DNA of 64,000 nucleotides from Meloidogyne chitwoodi (taxonomy: Eukaryota > Nematoda > Chromadorea > Rhabditida > Meloidogynidae). Positions 44,474 to 55,126 of the stretch are shown here, in pieces (within the stretch, counting starts at the first letter, position 1; every line of letters starts with the position of its first letter). The notes beneath the pieces are model-generated. The model saw only the letters and a program-made list of their open reading frames with translations, did no database searches and was not told the DNA's origin. A program made the translations under genes and the position numbers. Location: assembly GCA_015183035.1 (NCBI GenBank), contig JACZZP010000012.1, forward strand, positions 434,001-498,000, read 5' to 3'.

Positions 44474-44567
44474 CCAAGGGCAGGCGTCGATCCTGCGACC
44501 TACTTCGGCTATTGCCAGGAGCTTTCGCTCACCATCTTAGGTGCTCTTCCGACTGAGCTACCGGGGC
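44474..44567 (-). ncRNA. tRNA-like sequence with pol III boxes (tRNA pseudogene or SINE)
   Basis: The minus strand has an A-box (TAGCTCAGTCGG, D arm GCTC/GAGC) and a B-box-like GGATCGACGCC with a 5-bp T stem (GCAGG/CCTGC). ACCTA and TAGGT could form an anticodon stem around a loop of about 35 nt, implying an intron. The acceptor stem has two mismatches and the variable loop is too short, so a working tRNA is doubtful. It lies in an intron of F. Confidence 0.45.
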
Positions 44568-45223
44568 GCTGCTTTCACATTCTCTTTTATAGATCTTAAA
44601 CCCCCGCCTAAGCGTTTTAACTGCTAACAAAGATATCCCTTAAATAGAATACAAATAAATACTAAACATACCATTAATCCAAACTCTTGCGCTAGAAGGT
44701 AGAGATTCTGCCTTCATTCTGTTCATATCTAAATTCTTAGTTTTTTACTATCCTTGTTAAATAGAATAAAAATATTACACATACCATTAATCCAAACTCT
44801 TGCGTTAGCAGCCAAACTAAAATTATTATTAGTATGTGGTTGAGGATGAGCATAATGCAATTCTTGAAAAATAGTTAATGGTTTATTTAAAGCTTTTAAA
44901 TTAATTTTTTATTTAAGTTTGTCTAAGCTTATACTTTTGAAAACCGTAAGGTCACTTAAACGCCAGATGGACAGCCTCTTTATTATTTTCTAACGTTAAT
45001 CTCCCAGCAAAAAATCCCAACTGTACTCTTTAAAACGGGATATCAACGTCCTAGAAGAGTCAAAAAGTTTGTAGAATGACCTCTTGTTGCTCCTCGTGTA
45101 AATTCAGATGTTGGCTGAGAAGGCCGTTGCGATGAGTGGTTAGCTCCAAATATTTCTGAAAGTTCCTTATATTTCTTAAATTCAGACATATCTCCTTGTG
45201 AATTTGAAATAAGAGGATCAAAT

Positions 45224-45760
45224 GGTAAAGGTGCAGATTATTGGTCCCTAATTTTTTTTTTGACAAAGTTCTAGTTTTTTGATTCTTTTTACTAATAATA
45301 GGTTTTCGCATACGCTGAGCTCGAATCTGATATCAAATTTATCATTAGACATCATCTAATCTATGATTTTTTATCTATTATTTTTTATTTTTTCCGCAAA
45401 GTACGCGTATAAAAGATGAATAAATGTCTTTTTAATGACTATCTCGATGAACACAATTGGAGGCAACTGAACGGTAAAAAAACATTAGTTGCATTTGATA
45501 ATATTTTAAATCAAATTAGTGAGTATTATATTGTTAATGCGTAGAAAATTTTTCATATAACTATTTTATTGTACATTCATATTGAATTTTGTAAAAATAA
45601 AAAATAATAGATAAAAAATCATAGATTAGATGATGTCTAATGATAAATTTGATATCAGATTCGAGCTCAGCGTATGCGAAAACCTATTATTAGTAAAAAG
45701 AATCAAAAAACTAGAACTTTGTCAAAAAAAAATTAGGGACCAATAATCTGCACCTTTACC
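45224..45760. mobile_element. Transposon with about 165-bp inverted ends inserted in an F coding exon
   Basis: The left arm starts GGTAAAGGTGCAGATTATTG and runs to about 45392. The right arm (about 45596-45760) is its near-perfect complement, ending CACCTTTACC. Flanked by perfect 8-bp GATCAAAT (45216-45223 and 45761-45768). The 200-bp core encodes nothing recognisable. Almost identical arms mean recent insertion. Confidence 0.9.
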
Positions 45761-45877
45761 GATCAAATTCTGTCCCAGTTTCGTCTTCTCTTGAACTTCT
45801 TCGAATATCAGAATCTTCCGGTATATTATTTCTTGAAGAAGTACCAAAAATTGAAGGAATAAATAAACAAATGCCTG

Positions 45878-47330
45878 TAATATCCTCGTACTCTCACTTT
45901 CCTTTGTTATATTTTTTCTCTAAGTTACATGTGTACGGACCATTCCCTCCGGACTATTCAGGATTTTCAGAAAATTTTTTTTATTTTTGCGAATAAATTG
46001 GGTGTTTACTTCGTGTCGGGGCAAATCACAATCCAGACAAAATACAATCCAGACAAATAACAATCCAGACAAAACACAATCCGACAAAAATACCATCCGA
46101 CCAAAACACCATCCAAAAATTATTTTGCTTGCATTTTTTATTTTAAATGATTTATCATGTTTTAAATTTAAATTAAGCGTTTCTGAATATTTTATCTTTA
46201 TGAGATATTTTAAGTTTTCAGAAAATATGTTTACAAATACTAGAAAAGGCAAAAAAATGTTAATTCATGAAGGTTTTAGATATATTTTTGACTACAATAA
46301 AAAAGAAACATTTTATTGGTCATGTAAAAATTATAGAATCTTGGCACAGAACTTTACAAAATACATTTGGCTGATTTCATCCAAATTTTTTTCGATTTAT
46401 TGATGGAATTTTGAATGAAAATGTTAGGACCAATGCGCTTTGTGTTAAACTTGATTCTGGAGAGGAGGTTATTTTTAAATTTAAGATTTGATTAATAAAA
46501 ATAATTTTTAGGTTCCAATGTACTCTAGTATTGAATATAGACTGGCGAATCAAAGGCTTATGAATTTGATATTAGATTACCCAAATCGTGATGAAAATGA
46601 TTATCTTGCTTAATGTATTCATTACGTACATTTTGATTAATTATTTTTTTGAAATATAGCCTTTTATTATTATTTTTACTTTAGTCATTGATTTTTTTAA
46701 ATTATATTAACAAATAAAATAATTTTTGGATGGTGTTTTGGTCGGATGGTGTTTTGGTCGGATTGTGTTTTGTCTGGATTGTTATTTGTCTGGACTGTAT
46801 TTTGGTCGGATTGTATTTTGTCTGGATTGTATTTTGGGAAGATGGTGATTTGTCGGATTGTATTCTGTCTGGACTGTATTTTGGAAGATTGTGTTTTGCC
46901 CCTTACCCGTTTACTTAAAGATAAAAGATGGACCATTATTTCGCACACTATCTTACTCTTACACTTTTACATTTTAATTAATTAATTGGATTAAAAGATT
47001 AAAAAGTCATCGCCGTTTCGATATTCACTAAAGCATTTAATATTAAAACATTCTTTGGCGGAATTCTTTAATCAACAGCTTAAAGGTAAACTCAGTTATT
47101 GACATATCTCAATGGTCTGGTGCTTGTAAATTATCTCACTAACTTTATTATTTTTCAAACCTTTTCAAATAGAAATTATATTCTAGATTTCTTCCTTATA
47201 TAATTGTCTTATTTTAAGTGACCTTTTAGTTCAAAATTTTAAATAAAAACAAATAACACACATTAAAAGAATTTTTTTATTTTTTATCCCGAAGAAATAA
47301 AAAGTGACAAATGATTTTTAAAGAAATATT
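45878..47330 (-). repeat. Dispersed repeat Q, minus copy with nested foldback
   Basis: Matches 25960-26610 in inverted orientation on both sides of the foldback element (46012-46908). Its left end marks where F lost its start codon. Confidence 0.75.
46012..46908. mobile_element. Foldback element (897 bp) carrying a FLYWCH fragment
   Basis: Both arms consist of about 16-bp tandem units (CAATCCAGACAAAATA on the left; its complement on the right) ending in GGGGCAAA/TTTTGCCCC. The 8-bp flanks GTTTACTT occur at 46004-46011 and 46909-46916. The other copy of repeat Q reads TTTAGAGAAACACCC at this point, an empty site. The centre encodes, on the plus strand, RKGKKMLIHEGFRYIFDYN then FYWSCKNY (first half of a FLYWCH finger, about 46235-46330) and later a short frame with RLANQRLMNLILDYP. 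Confidence 0.85.
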
Positions 47331-47905
47331 TTTTTCATCGTTGATCAGTTTCTTTTAACATTTTCTTCATAATCAATTCCTTAAATTAAATTATTTATAA
47401 GTAATTTATTGTTAGCCCTCAATAAGGGCTTTTGACACAGAAAATCACAAAATGGTCCCCGGCAAATGATAATCCCACATCCTCGGCACATTTATTGGCT
47501 CTACCTTAGGACATGCGTCCCATCAAAGTAGATGCGTCCCAAAATTAGTTTATGCGTCCCATCAATAAAAATTAGGCAAATACACACCTTTCATTTGAGT
47601 CTAGAGCTTTCATAAGACGAACTTTATCAGAACTTTTAATTGACAGATTAGGCCTTTCTATTTCTATAAAGCACATACAACTCTATCAGAACCTTCTCAA
47701 GCTCCTCTTCTTTTATTAGAACCCTCTCTATTATACAGACTCAACTTAATTTTGGGATTATATATTTTAATGGGACGCATGTCCTAAGGTAGAGCCCATT
47801 TATTCTTTAAAACCCTCCCAGCCTTCAGGGACAAACCTCAATTTAATTTAAATAAAAAAAGTTTTTTTAAAGTCTTAAAATTACTTTAAAATTCAGTAAT
47901 TTCTG
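47331..47905. other. Spacer with MITE, no gene
   Basis: Between repeat Q and the C1' last exon. Contains a small hairpin (AGCCCTCAATAAGGGCT, about 47414) and the 300-bp MITE listed below; otherwise A+T-rich. Confidence 0.5.
47497..47796. mobile_element. MITE (300 bp) with GGCTCTACC ends
   Basis: GGCTCTACCTTAGGACATGC on the left is inverted at the right end (GCATGTCCTAAGGTAGAGCC), with GTCCCA continuing the pairing. Flanked by perfect 8-bp CATTTATT (47489-47496 and 47797-47804). Confidence 0.88.
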
Positions 47906-48484
47906 TTACGCATAATAAATAAATTTTGAATTGCTTGTTGCTCTTCACTTGTCATATTTTCATAAACACTCGAGCTAGCAGCTGCAACTTTTTTAATTTA
48001 AATGTTATTATTTTTACTAAAAATTTTTCTATATTTTATTTTAAAAATGACAAATTATGGGTTTCAAAACATTTTTTCAATTTTTATTATAAATGATAAA
48101 ATTATTTTATGAAAAATTAGATTAATTGACATACTAAACCTCTTTAGAAATTTACTTAAATGTCTGAAGGACCTTTTCCCACCTAAAACCCAAATTTAGC
48201 CCAACAAATGAGTACGGTCCATATATCTGGTAATCAAGTTTTTATACAATCGCTTGATAGTTGAAAAGGAAACCCATTCTGTAACCTAAGGCAGTTAGTT
48301 TTTTGCTTGTTTGGTGGCCAGAGCAATAGAAAATTATGAATAGAATTTCGGATTTAGAGGAAATTTTCTTCTAAAAATCGTAAAAAATTGTAGATGAATC
48401 GATCATTATGATTTTTATATCAAAATATTGAGGAAAGTGTTCTCTATCGAAAAGATATGAAGATAATTAATATTTGGACTTAAA

Positions 48485-48916
48485 GGCATTCCTTCGGAAT
48501 TGTGGTCCCATCGAAAAAAATTAAATAATTCTGAAAACATGTTTCTTGGAGTATTTGGGACGCTGATCACGAATCTGAGGTCAGATTTTGTCTATCACTT
48601 GATTTTATCTATGATTTTTAATCAAGTACTTGATTTTTTGAAAAAATAATTTTCCAGCGAAAAAATACATACTATTCGATTCGTTTCATTGAGCTGAATC
48701 GGACCACTCATGTTTTGTAGAAATGTATATGGACCGAATTACAAGCGATAAAAATCGTAAATCATCCACATGATTAACAAAAATTATTGATAAAATCAAG
48801 TGTTAAACAAAATCTGAGTTCAGATTCTTGATCTCCGCCACAAATTACCCCTAAAAACAAGTTTCTAAAATTTTTAGATTTTTTTTTCGAAGGGACCACA
48901 ATTCCGAAGGATTGCC
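48485..48916. mobile_element. MITE (432 bp) in C1' intron
   Basis: Ends GGCATTCCTTCGGAATTGTG and the inverted CACAATTCCGAAGGATTGCC, with pairing over about 38 bp. 8-bp duplication GACTTAAA at 48477-48484 and 48917-48924. The interior resembles a stretch in A1 intron 3 (about 12890-13140). Confidence 0.85.
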
Positions 48917-49999
48917 GACTTAAAAGTTGGCTTTTACTTATATTTTGTTCGTCGCTATATTCAAATGTTGTATCTTCTTTAGGATTTTCTGTAAATTAAA
49001 TTTGTCAATTTAATTATTAAAAATCTTTTTAATAATTAAATTATAAAAATTAAAAAATAAAAAAAATATCTTTACGATGTTTAGCACTGCCAAAATGTAC
49101 AAATAGTTCTTCTAATTTAGTTGATGCAACCTTTATATTAAAATTTTACTTTAAAATTTTTTTTTAAATAAACAATAAAATAATAATTGGTGACTTTACA
49201 CAATTCACATTCAAATACTCCAGCATTTTCATTTACTTAAGATATTTAACATCTCCTCTAATTTTATTTAAATAATCTTTTTGTTGATTAAGCTTAAGTA
49301 TTTTTTCCTCAATTTTATTAATAAATTTTTGATTAGCCTCCTTTAATTCATTTATTCTGTTCTTTCTCGACTCTTGTGTTGCTAAAATAATTTTTTATAA
49401 ATAAATAATTCTTTTTTTTAATAAACCAATATTTGCTGCAAATAGATACTTATTTTGTTTCTAGAGGAAAGGACAATTGGTAGCGGACGATTGGACGTAA
49501 AAAGTTTATTTTAACAGCTGTTTTTTCTAGAGTGCGTCCCAGTGCTCCCGACAGGCTTTTTTCTCAAAAAATCGAAAAGCCCATTCGGGGACCCTAGTTT
49601 TTTTTAAATGCGATCACGCGATAGCGTGACTCTGTTCCCGACTTTTTTGGACAGAATAATGACACAAAAATTTTAATTTTAAAAATTACCATTAAGTTCT
49701 ATTGTCTTATTTTCCAATTCAATATGAATATTGTTATGTATTTTTAATAATTCCTCTTTATTAAATAAAAACTAAATACAAAATTATACATTTATTTTTT
49801 TAAAAGTTTTGTTTAAATTACATATTTTCTGCATTTATTGCAACCAATATAGTAGTCAACTTTTTTCCCAATTCCAATTTTAGCAACACAATAATTAGTT
49901 TTTTGATTCATTATCAGTTTATCAATCCAATTAAAACGAGCTAAAAAGAAAATTAGATAACAGATGAAAGGTATTATTTTTTAAGATAATACTCCTCAT

Positions 50000-50123
50000 T
50001 AGGGTGCCAACCCTTCCGACCCGAGTACCGAAAGATCGAGCGTGTTCGAGGAAATAAAGCCGAACGAACCGACCCGCTCGAAAAAATGAAACCCGAAAAA
50101 GTATGTATTAAAAGGCAACCCTA
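50000..50123. mobile_element. hAT-like MITE, copy in C1' intron 1
   Basis: Same 124-bp element as 22038-22161 with the same 8-bp flank (CTCCTCAT on this strand), confirming insertion before the duplication. Confidence 0.85.
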
Positions 50124-50574
50124 CTCCTCATCTTAAGTCTTCTAATTCGCTACTATAACCAAAAATAAATTTTACTTTTTGCAGATTTGTGAAATGAAGA
50201 GTTTTCCGAAAGTATTTCAATTTCAGGACGTGTCTGACTGCCCGAACCTTGACCTTCATCATGACCTTTTCCTTTTTCTCTGCCTCCGACCCCCATAATG
50301 CTCACAAAATAAAAGCAAAAAAATAATAAAACAATTAAAATCCTCATTTACTTCTTTTTAATTTAAAAATAAATAATTTAGTGAAAAATAAAAAATATAA
50401 AATTAAAAGAAAAAAGTAGAGAAATTTGTCAACTTTTTAAAAATAAATTTACGAAAAATTTCTTAAAAATATTTAAATAAAATTAATAAAATAAATAAAT
50501 TGGCAAAAAATACGAAGAAAAAAAATTTATAAAATGCCCGAGAGGAGAAAAATTTTTTTTTCGCTAAATTGAAT

Positions 50575-50650
50575 ATTCGATTAAACACTACTCCCCTTAT
50601 ATATGTAAAATTTCACAATCACAAAAGTGCATATAAGAGAGGCAAACGCC
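50575..50650 (-). promoter_or_regulatory. Shared upstream block of C1'
   Basis: Inverted copy of the C1 block: on the plus strand TTAAACACTACTCCCCTTAT and ATGTAAAATTTCACAATCAC. About 240 bp before the C1' start. Confidence 0.4.
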
Positions 50651-51276
50651 AAAAAGGGGAGGAAAATTTTTTAATTTAAAAAAAATTTTCGTAGAGGCCA
50701 TAAAATAGAGAAAGACATAATTTCTAAAAATTAATAGAGAGAGAAAAGGAGAAAATTTAAATAAATTCCATTGATTTTTAATAATTTAGAGGTAAATTTG
50801 ACAGAAAAATTTAAAAAAAAAAATTTTTTAGAAGGAGAATAAGGCAGGAAAAAGAGAAAAAAATTTTTTTAATTAAAATTATGAGTGAAAAGAAAATTGA
50901 AATTATTTATTATTAAAAAGTAAATAAATATTTTGAATTATGTTTGGGTTAGCGTTTATAATATAAAAGACGCAGTTTTTCCCATTTGGAGATAATCTGG
51001 TTTTAGTTCACTTCGAAACCGATACCGGGAACTTTTCCCGTAATCACTTAAATTAGGCTTTAATTGCTTAACAAAACTTGTTTGGACTCATAAACTTTGT
51101 TTGGACGTATAAAAGTCGATTGGACGTATGCATGAAAATCAAAATTTAAAATAAATTCAAATTCTTCGCAATTAAACATTTATATAGTCTTTTAGAAAAC
51201 AATTTGTTTCATAAATTAGTTTTGTTTATAATTTTTAAAATAAAAGTTCATCATTTCTTGTTTCATAATCAAAGAA

Positions 51277-51490
51277 TTAATCATTTTGTTTTGCTTTTTT
51301 CTTTCCCTTTGGGCCATTTGGATCATAACTTTTATTTCTACCACGACGAGAATCTGATCCTCGTTTGCGTGAATCTGTTCCTTGACCAGATGAGGCTGAT
51401 TTATATATTTAGAGAAGCATAGTAAATAAACAAATTACCATGAGAAGCTTGAGAACCATAATCAATGTATTGTGAAAATTTTCTGGACCT
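51277..51490 (-). pseudogene. G: 3' remnant of a family member
   Basis: The last exon, 51395-51277, encodes a tail with SSGQGTDSRKRGSDSRRGRN and ends KKKAKQND. A possible preceding exon (about 51487-51440) reads RKFSQYIDYGSQASH but needs an unusual phase. Nothing earlier is present; the sequence upstream is unrelated. The conserved 3' block follows the stop. Confidence 0.6.
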
Positions 51491-51499
51491 TTTAAAAAA

Positions 51500-52600
51500 A
51501 ATTTAAAAAATGTTTCGTCCTAATAGAGGGAAGTTTAAAACCACAGTTTTAACTGACTCTTATAAAATTGGTAGTGAATAAGTGGTTAAATTAACGAGTT
51601 AGGTTAAGTAAGAGAGTACTTAACAGCTAAATTATACTATAAAAGTAACAATAAATTACTTTGAGTAGTTTGAGGATCGGAATATTAATATGTTTTATAT
51701 TTTTGTTTATATATTTTACAAAAAATGTACCACTCTTTCCATCAATAATAATATCATCATATTTTTTATCTTAACTTAAACAGTTAAATACTTATTTTCA
51801 ATAATAACGGGAAGGAACCCCCGCACCAAAAAGGTCATATTTTTCCCGGATGCGCAGTCATAAGTTTCCAGAAACATTTCGAACTTCCAGCCCTCTCCCA
51901 TTATCCATAAAGGCTGTAGACTTTTTTGTAGAATTTTTTCACGAGTTGCAATTATTATTATTAATTTTATTTTTTTTCTTTATGTGCCAAAAGGATACTA
52001 TAATGGAAAGGAAAAATAAGCGTGCAATTTTCCTAGCGCCAAAAATGCAAAGAGCACTTGCAAACTGCAAACGTCTTTTGCGTACAGGTGGATAGCCAAC
52101 TAGGAATTTACCGGAAAAAGTTGAAATCGAAATTCCTTCGAAATTAAGTAATTTCGCGAAATCGAAATAATTCGAAAAAAACCTCGAAATTTCGGTTATC
52201 GAAATCGAAATTTCGTCTCAGCCCTGGCCGGTTGGTCTTTGCACTAACTTGGATATATTGGAAGTGCTTTATTACTTGACCGAATTGGCAATTTGACTAA
52301 TTGGTTAACGATCAATAGGGCTTCGATCTATAGGGTAAACGCACTATAGGTCACCCTATAGATAGAATCCAAAATATCAACACTAAATAATTTCTCAATT
52401 GAAGCCTTATGGTTGGTTGGTCATCGCACAAATTTGGATCTACGGTGGGTGTTTTATTACTTACCCATTTTTCCGTCATTCCGCTCGCATATACTCTAAT
52501 GTGCATAAGATAATTTGGGAATAAGGTGCACCCACTATTGTATTTCTCGTGATCATCTAATTGTTTTTTAGTCTAAATAACCTATGACATGAAAATTATG
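51500..52600. other. Spacer with hairpins, no gene
   Basis: Contains GAAATTTCGATTTCGA-type repeats (52120-52225) and a palindromic stretch with CTATAGGGT/ACCCTATAG (about 52330-52370). The ORF 51850-52095 is not supported by any motif. Confidence 0.5.
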
Positions 52601-53176
52601 TAAAGTTAAGGGTGTTTTTATGAAAATGTTTAATTATACTTTTAAAATCAAAATTTAAAATAACTTTTAATTCTGCGCAATTTAACATTTATAAAGACTT
52701 TTTTAAAATAATTTGTTTCATAAATTAGTTTTGTTTATAATTTTTAAAATAAAATTTCATCATTTCTTGTTTCATCATAATAATCAAAGGGTTAATCATT
52801 TCATTCAGCTGGTCCCTTATCTTTTTGGTTGCTTGGGTTAGAACCTCGTCGACTACGAGAACCTGATCCTCGACTACGAGAACCTGATTCTTGACCAAAA
52901 CCTGATCCTTGATCTAAAATAAAATTTAAAATAAATATCATCAAAGCAATTTAAATTGGAAGATTTACCTCCATATTGCCTGTGCAGTCCTTGAAGATGT
53001 GCTTGATGTGAACGTATAGATTCTTGCCTAACTTCTTCTGGTATTTCTTCCTCATCATCTGAATATTTTAATTTTTTCTAATATTTAAAGAGATAAAAAT
53101 TAGACCAATTACTACTTTAAGGGTCATGTTCAGTATAACCGCCTTGTGAACCAAACCCAATATCTTTTTAAAAGTA

Positions 53177-53861
53177 CAGGGTGCGGCAAATTGGGCGCCA
53201 TTTTGTTTTTTGAATAACTTTTTTTAAAATTATCGAAAATCGATAATTCTTTTTTTATTGGATTCACAAATCCTTGAGAATTTTTTTGATACCAAATTCA
53301 GCTAAAAAAAACTTTTTTTCAAACCGTAGTAGGGAAATATTAATGTGGAGCAGCCGCGATAATCACCTAAAATGAGCGTTTTTCAAAAAGTTATAACTTT
53401 GTCCAAATTTGTCCAATTGAGCTAATTTTGATCTCATTCAACTCAGCTCGAAGAGTTCTTTCGAAAGAGCTATCATATTCATAATTGAATTTTTCACCTC
53501 AAAAAATTAGCTAATTCCTTTTTTTGGTTTTCAACATTCTAAGACCTGTATCTCGGCTCGTAGGCATTCGTATGACTTCAAAAAAACAAAATTTAACACA
53601 ATTCGAAGAGCTCTTTCGAATGACACCTCATTTGACCCGATTGAATTAAACAAACAAAAAATTCCCATACTTAAAGAGTACCAAAAAATTTTTATAAAAT
53701 TTAAGTATAGATTTTTTTCTAAAAAAGTTTATTAGCTGAATGTGGTATCAAAAAAATTCTCAAGGAGTTCTGAATCCAATAAAAAAAGAATTATTGATTT
53801 TCATAAAGTTTAAAAAAAGTTATTTAAAAAACAAAAGTGGCGCCCAATTTGCCGTACCCTG
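53177..53861. mobile_element. Tc1/mariner-type MITE (685 bp) in H intron
   Basis: Ends CAGGGTGCGGCAAATTGGGC and GCCCAATTTGCCGTACCCTG with TA on both sides (53175-53176 and 53862-53863). Arms pair over a long distance. No transposase frame. Confidence 0.85.
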
Positions 53862-54194
53862 TAGAAAGAATTAAAATTTAATTTATTTTATTTGTTTTTA
53901 TAAATTAACACATTAAAAATTTTAATGTTATAATAATTTTGTTTGAGATTTAGCTTAAAATTTAAATTTTAAAAAATTATTATTTATACCATTTTGAGCA
54001 TCCATTGCATATTTATGGAATTCTGAATTCAAATGATTTACAATGTCATTCTCATCTTTTGGCTTAAACTAAAAAATATTTGATAGTTTTTAAATTTTAA
54101 TATTTTAAAAGGCGTTGTTTTGATTAAAAGGAATGAACCAAAAAAGTTTATTATACAGAATATACTGGAGCTTCATTCGATATTATATCGATCT

Positions 54195-55126
54195 GGGGCC
54201 TTTCTCAATTAGCCACAGATTCTGCATTCTGTGCACAGACCGCAGATTCTGCGGAGATTCTTTCTCAATTAAATTCTACGTATGCAGATTCTGTGGAAAC
54301 ACCCCAGAATCTGTGGAAAACACCCGCAGATTCTGCGGTCATAAATTCTGCGGAAAATTAGCAGATCTGTGTTTTTTTGCCACAGAGACACAGAATCTCT
54401 TTCTCAATTTATTTTCTGTGGTTCTGTGTATTTTGCTGCTATTACAAAATGGCTGTAAGAGTAAAATATGACAAAATGTCAGTAAGGGTAAAATATGACA
54501 ATCTGTCAATAGTGTTTTTTTGGTGGGAACTACTAAAATACGTAATTTTTTATTAATTTAAGGAGATTTCAGTAATGGAAAAAAATATTTGAATTTTTTT
54601 CATGAATTTTTCTTAAAAAGTATAACTTTTTAAAAATAAATTTTAAAAAAGAATTTAACGAAATAAAATGATGAATTTTATATTAATAGGTAGGGAAATG
54701 TTTGAATTTTCAGATTTTTTTTAAACTTTGAAAAAATAAAATTTTTAGGCCGAGATAAAAATTTTTAAAGTTTTTCCAAAGGGCCTCGCAGATTAAAATA
54801 GCATGGTGGAGTCTTTACACAGAATCATTGTATTTTCCACATAATGTAAAATAATTGAGAAAGAAATGCTCAGAATCTGCGGAAAGTGCTCAGAATCTGT
54901 GGATATTTTTCTGTGGATGGAAAAGTGAATTGAGAAAGAATTCTGTGGTTTTTACATGTTTTTTATGTTTCCGCAGAATCTGCGGAGGTTTCCGCAGATT
55001 CTGGGGATGTTTCCGCAGAATCTGCGTACACAGAATCTGTGGATAATTGAGAAAGAAATTCTGTGGTTCTGTGGTCTGTGCACAGAACCACTTCCGCAGA
55101 ATTGGTGGCTAATTGAGAAAGGCCCC
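54195..55126. mobile_element. Long-hairpin element (932 bp) with CAGAATCTGTGG repeats
   Basis: GGGGCCTTTCTCAATTAGCC at the left is inverted at the right end (GGCTAATTGAGAAAGGCCCC). Both arms are built from repeats of CCGCAGATTCTGCGGA and TTTCTCAATT. The ORFs inside (54133-54471, 54855-55046, 54956-55156) are translations of these repeats. No clear target duplication. Confidence 0.85.

Larger units (their letters stand above)
43542..45877 (-). pseudogene. F: family copy broken by repeat Q and by a transposon in its exon
   Basis: The terminal exon 43624-43542 encodes a G/S/R tail (GQGSGSRRGQQGKG, ending DRKGKRQV). Upstream exons include about 43773-43681 (DAEKSIQKAKLALYNSEIDR, UIM-like), about 44413-44337 (A/P-rich), about 44690-44673 and about 44870-44795 (the last two duplicates sharing ARVWING). 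The first exon survives in two pieces: 45877-45761 starts inside the signal peptide (LFIPSIFGT) and reads to REDETGTEFD; 45223-45068 continues with LISNSQGDMSEF. Between them sits a 537-bp element (45224-45760). The N-terminal Met and half the signal peptide are missing at 45877, where repeat Q begins. It cannot make the ancestral protein. Confidence 0.7.
47906..50347 (-). pseudogene. C1': inverted paralogue of C1 with frameshift
   Basis: Exons on the minus strand: 50347-50176 (identical signal-peptide exon), 49940-49822, 49771-49690, about 49382-49200, about 49140-49082, 48989 to about 48930, about 47989-47906. The fingers are conserved (GCNKC, HNNIH; CELCK, VHFGSAKH). In the fourth exon one A is missing where C1 reads CTTAAGATAAATG; here it is CTTAAGTAAATG, so a stop follows just before the CELC cysteines. 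The last exon (AAASSSVYENMTSEEQQAIQ, stop) has no counterpart in C1. Two MITEs sit in or between its introns. Confidence 0.75.
49075..50970 (-). repeat. Inverted duplication, minus arm (partner 21175-24400)
   Basis: Reverse complement of the C1 promoter block, exons 1-5 and introns. Lacks the 1.26-kb element; keeps the 124-bp MITE. Confidence 0.85.

Noticed and set aside
46697..46985. ORFs rich in Q/N/D on the minus strand and W/D/C on the plus strand
   Set aside because: They arise from the 16-bp tandem units in the foldback arm.
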